Positions 34,793-36,111 of a DNA stretch of 36,111 nt are shown one piece after another. The stretch is from Leidyana gryllorum EB-2025a. Its lineage: Eukaryota; Apicomplexa. The translations under genes and the position numbers were made by a program. The stretch's first letter is position 1, and each line of letters opens with the position of its first letter. The stretch lies in assembly GCA_048772705.1 (NCBI GenBank), contig JBLWGC010000129.1, forward strand, positions 1 to 36,111, in the 5' to 3' direction. Below the pieces are notes generated by a model. It ran no database searches and was not told where the DNA came from. It was given only the letters and a program-made list of their open reading frames with translations.

Positions 34793-34864
34793 AGGTCGCG
34801 CCGGGAATCGAACCCAGGTCGGGAGATTCAGAGTCTCCAGTGCTAACCACTACACCACGCAACC
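34793..34864 (-). tRNA. tRNA-Gln-CTG: tRNA-Gln(CTG)
   Basis: Inverted duplicate of 504-574; loop CTCTGAA and all stems intact. Confidence 0.94.
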
Positions 34865-34970
34865 CATTCAGTCCTTCCCAAAAGAGTTGGTAAAGCCATC
34901 CAGACTAGCCCTCCCTCAACTGGACACATGCAACACAAGTCTCTCCACCACTCTCTGAAATATTGGCAGT

Positions 34971-35039
34971 GGCTTTTGTATCTTAGTTGGCAGAGCGTGT
35001 GGTTGTCAACTACAAATTCGGAGATCCGGGCTCTGAGGC
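34971..35039 (+). pseudogene. Asn-derived tRNA relic, anticodon GTC
   Basis: Inverted duplicate of 329-397. Confidence 0.65.
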
Positions 35040-35146
35040 AACCTCCACACATACGGCGGTGCCAACGTCTATAGAAGGGATACGGGGCACCCTGGAAAGC
35101 TCTCAACTCTGTAGTCAAATACCGCAGTTGCAGCACTACGGAGTTT

Positions 35147-35218
35147 AGACGACCTGGACATCAATCCCAGTACGCTTCGCATGCTAAGCGACCGCTCTAC
35201 CATTTGAGCTAGTCGCCC
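35147..35218 (-). tRNA. tRNA-Ala-AGC: tRNA-Ala(AGC)
   Basis: Inverted duplicate of 150-221 with one added change in the anticodon stem region (GCGGTCGC for GCGCTCGC). Confidence 0.78.
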
Positions 35219-35306
35219 CTTGTGCACACCCCATCGCATTTGTTGGTTCTCAACATAGTATGACCACTATCTAAACTGTCCTCAGCGGGTTGCATGACCG
35301 ACAGGC

Positions 35307-35378
35307 GGCTGTTTGGTCTAGTGGTATGATTCTTCCTTCGGGTGGAAGAAGTCCTGGGTTCGATTCCCAGAACAGCCC
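35307..35378 (+). tRNA. tRNA-Pro-CGG: tRNA-Pro(CGG)
   Basis: Complete version of the edge-cut gene at 1-61; consensus in all stems. Confidence 0.96.
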
Positions 35379-35459
35379 CGTTGGTTGTCGGTTGACCCGA
35401 CGCTCCATCTCATCTCAAGATGGTATGGCTTTCGTCCAAAGCTGCAGTTGATGAAGTTG

Positions 35460-35532
35460 CCAAGTGTAGTCTAAGTGGCTAGGATATGCGGCTCTCACCC
35501 ACACGATTCGGGCTCAAGTCCCGGCAGTGGAA
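35460..35532 (+). pseudogene. tRNA-Glu(CTC), decayed, fused to Ser 3' tail
   Basis: Loop CTCTCAC; the acceptor 5' strand is CCAAGTG, the stem TGCGG/CCACA is mismatched, and the 3' end joins AATCCAGCAGTTGTCG, the end of Ser. Confidence 0.7.
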
Positions 35533-35624
35533 ATCCAGCAGTTGTCGTGCGATGTGGTTGGAGGGGTCGGACACCAACTCAAGCTTGAATCCCTGGAATG
35601 GTGGGAAAACAATCATGTGTCTTC

Positions 35625-35695
35625 TGCATGTGCCGGGAATCGAACCCGGGTCGTCTCGATGGCAGCGAGACATTCTACCACTAGACCACAGATGC
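35625..35695 (-). tRNA. tRNA-Gly-GCC: tRNA-Gly(GCC)
   Basis: Stem TCTCG/CGAGA encloses CTGCCAT; acceptor GCATCTG/CACATGC has one mismatch; T arm perfect. Confidence 0.9.
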
Positions 35696-35762
35696 AGAAC
35701 ACGATCCTGTTGACTCTTGTACCTGGTGACAGCCATTCTTTATAAGCCTATCAATGCGTCAA

Positions 35763-35834
35763 AGCCTTCTGCCGGAATCGAGCCGGCGCCTTCTCGCTTA
35801 CGAAGCGAACGCTCTGCCCCTAAGCTTCGAAGGC
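35763..35834 (-). tRNA. tRNA-Thr-CGT: tRNA-Thr(CGT)
   Basis: Identical to 19338-19409. Confidence 0.8.
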
Positions 35835-35910
35835 AATGTAAGTTGGAGATGACGAAACAGTCTCTATTGACGGAGATTACTGGAGCACTTTGCTCGAGTA
35901 TTTCAATGGC

Positions 35911-35983
35911 TTCCACTGCCGGGACTTGAACCCGGATCGTGCGGGTGAGAGCCGCAAATCCTAGCCACTTAGACTACAGTGGA
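35911..35983 (-). tRNA. tRNA-Glu-CTC: tRNA-Glu(CTC)
   Basis: As 19486-19558 with one substitution between D and anticodon arms. Confidence 0.93.
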
Positions 35984-36081
35984 CAAGCCCTCGAGTTTAG
36001 GCTTCGGCCGAGAGCCGAACCGTCTCGGAAAGATTCCACCATCAATACGACTGGAATTTGTTACCAAGTCCGAGCTTTCTT

Positions 36082-36111
36082 GCCGCCCCAACTCCGTCGG
36101 TAGAGCGCAAG
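36082..36111 (+). pseudogene. Lys-derived relic, cut by window edge
   Basis: First 30 nt of the copy of 19657 (GCCGCCCCAACTCCGTCGG). Confidence 0.6.

Larger units (their letters stand above)
34711..35367. repeat. Inverted segmental repeat, right arm
   Basis: Reverse complement of 1-657. The first 19 nt hold the 5' stub of the Val pseudogene at 639, cut at the junction with copy B. Confidence 0.95.
35678..36111. repeat. Direct repeat partner of 19253-19686
   Basis: Offset 16425, continuing to the window edge. Confidence 0.95.

Noticed and set aside
1-36111. Recurring motifs like LSLGAEHSLSKRKVAGSIPAEG in many open frames suggesting a repeat protein family
   Set aside because: Each is the translation of one Thr, Asp or Leu tRNA gene; the repetition reflects tRNA copy number.
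1-36111. Organellar, bacterial or phage tRNA array
   Set aside because: No encoded CCA, Tyr intron after position 37, eukaryotic initiator Met features and 34A anticodons in many families argue for a eukaryotic nucleus.
1-36111. tRNA-derived SINE family
   Set aside because: SINEs would show one tRNA head, a constant tail, A- or T-rich ends and target-site duplications. Here every isotype is present, genes end at the normal 3' base and no tails are seen.

Overview
This window is a dense cluster of nuclear tRNA genes from a eukaryote, most likely an animal. I find no protein-coding gene in it. I list about 240 tRNA-derived loci in 36.1 kb, roughly one per 150 bp, on both strands. Roughly 140 keep a believable cloverleaf; about 105 are truncated, chimeric or decayed. 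The evidence for a eukaryotic nucleus is that 3' CCA is never encoded, the A and B boxes are standard, and the initiator Met genes have the A1:T72 pair and the A54/A60 T-loop typical of eukaryotic initiators. Tyr has an intron after position 37, Leu and Ser have long variable arms, and 34A anticodons occur in Ala, Pro, Thr, Val, Ser, Leu, Ile and Arg. I cannot name the species.

Decoding content: clean copies exist for Ala (AGC, CGC, TGC), Arg (TCT, ACG, CCG, CCT, TCG), Asn, Asp, Cys, Gln (CTG, TTG), Glu (CTC, TTC), Gly (GCC, CCC), His, Ile (AAT, TAT), Leu (CAG, AAG, TAA, CAA), initiator and elongator Met, Phe, Pro (CGG, AGG), Ser (AGA, CGA, GCT), Thr (AGT, TGT, CGT), Trp, Tyr and Val (CAC, AAC). 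Lys is the exception: only decayed Lys(TTT)-like copies, plus one well-folded Lys-type body whose anticodon reads TTC.

Layout: 1-3.5 kb is a mixed array; 3.54-4.20 kb is the only long gap without tRNA. 4.2-7.7 kb holds Cys, Arg, His, Val, Asp, Leu, Tyr, Pro and Met genes. 7.77-8.96 kb is a 457-bp Pro-Glu-Thr unit in three tandem copies. 9-15.8 kb and 19-31.5 kb are mixed arrays in which two gene orders recur in either orientation: Gln-Val-Asp-Leu-(Tyr) and Glu-Thr-iMet-Pro. 15868-19031 is repeated almost base for base at 31550-34713. That copy is followed by an inverted copy of bases 1-657 (34711-35367) and then by a copy of 19253-19686 (35678-36111). The window is thus a young mosaic of direct and inverted segmental duplications on an older repeat architecture.

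The most notable biology is a set of tRNA bodies carrying the anticodon of another amino acid: Glu body with CTT, Gly body with GTC, Asp body with ACC or GAC, Val body with CGC, Thr body with ACT, AAT or TAT, Leu body with AGG, Lys body with TTC, and Gln body with CTA. There are also odd anticodon loops (8 and 9 nt), one Ala/Pro hybrid gene and a 7-nt Tyr intron. Whether any of these is transcribed cannot be told from sequence. All stems, introns and identities were worked out by eye; similarity statements are visual estimates.
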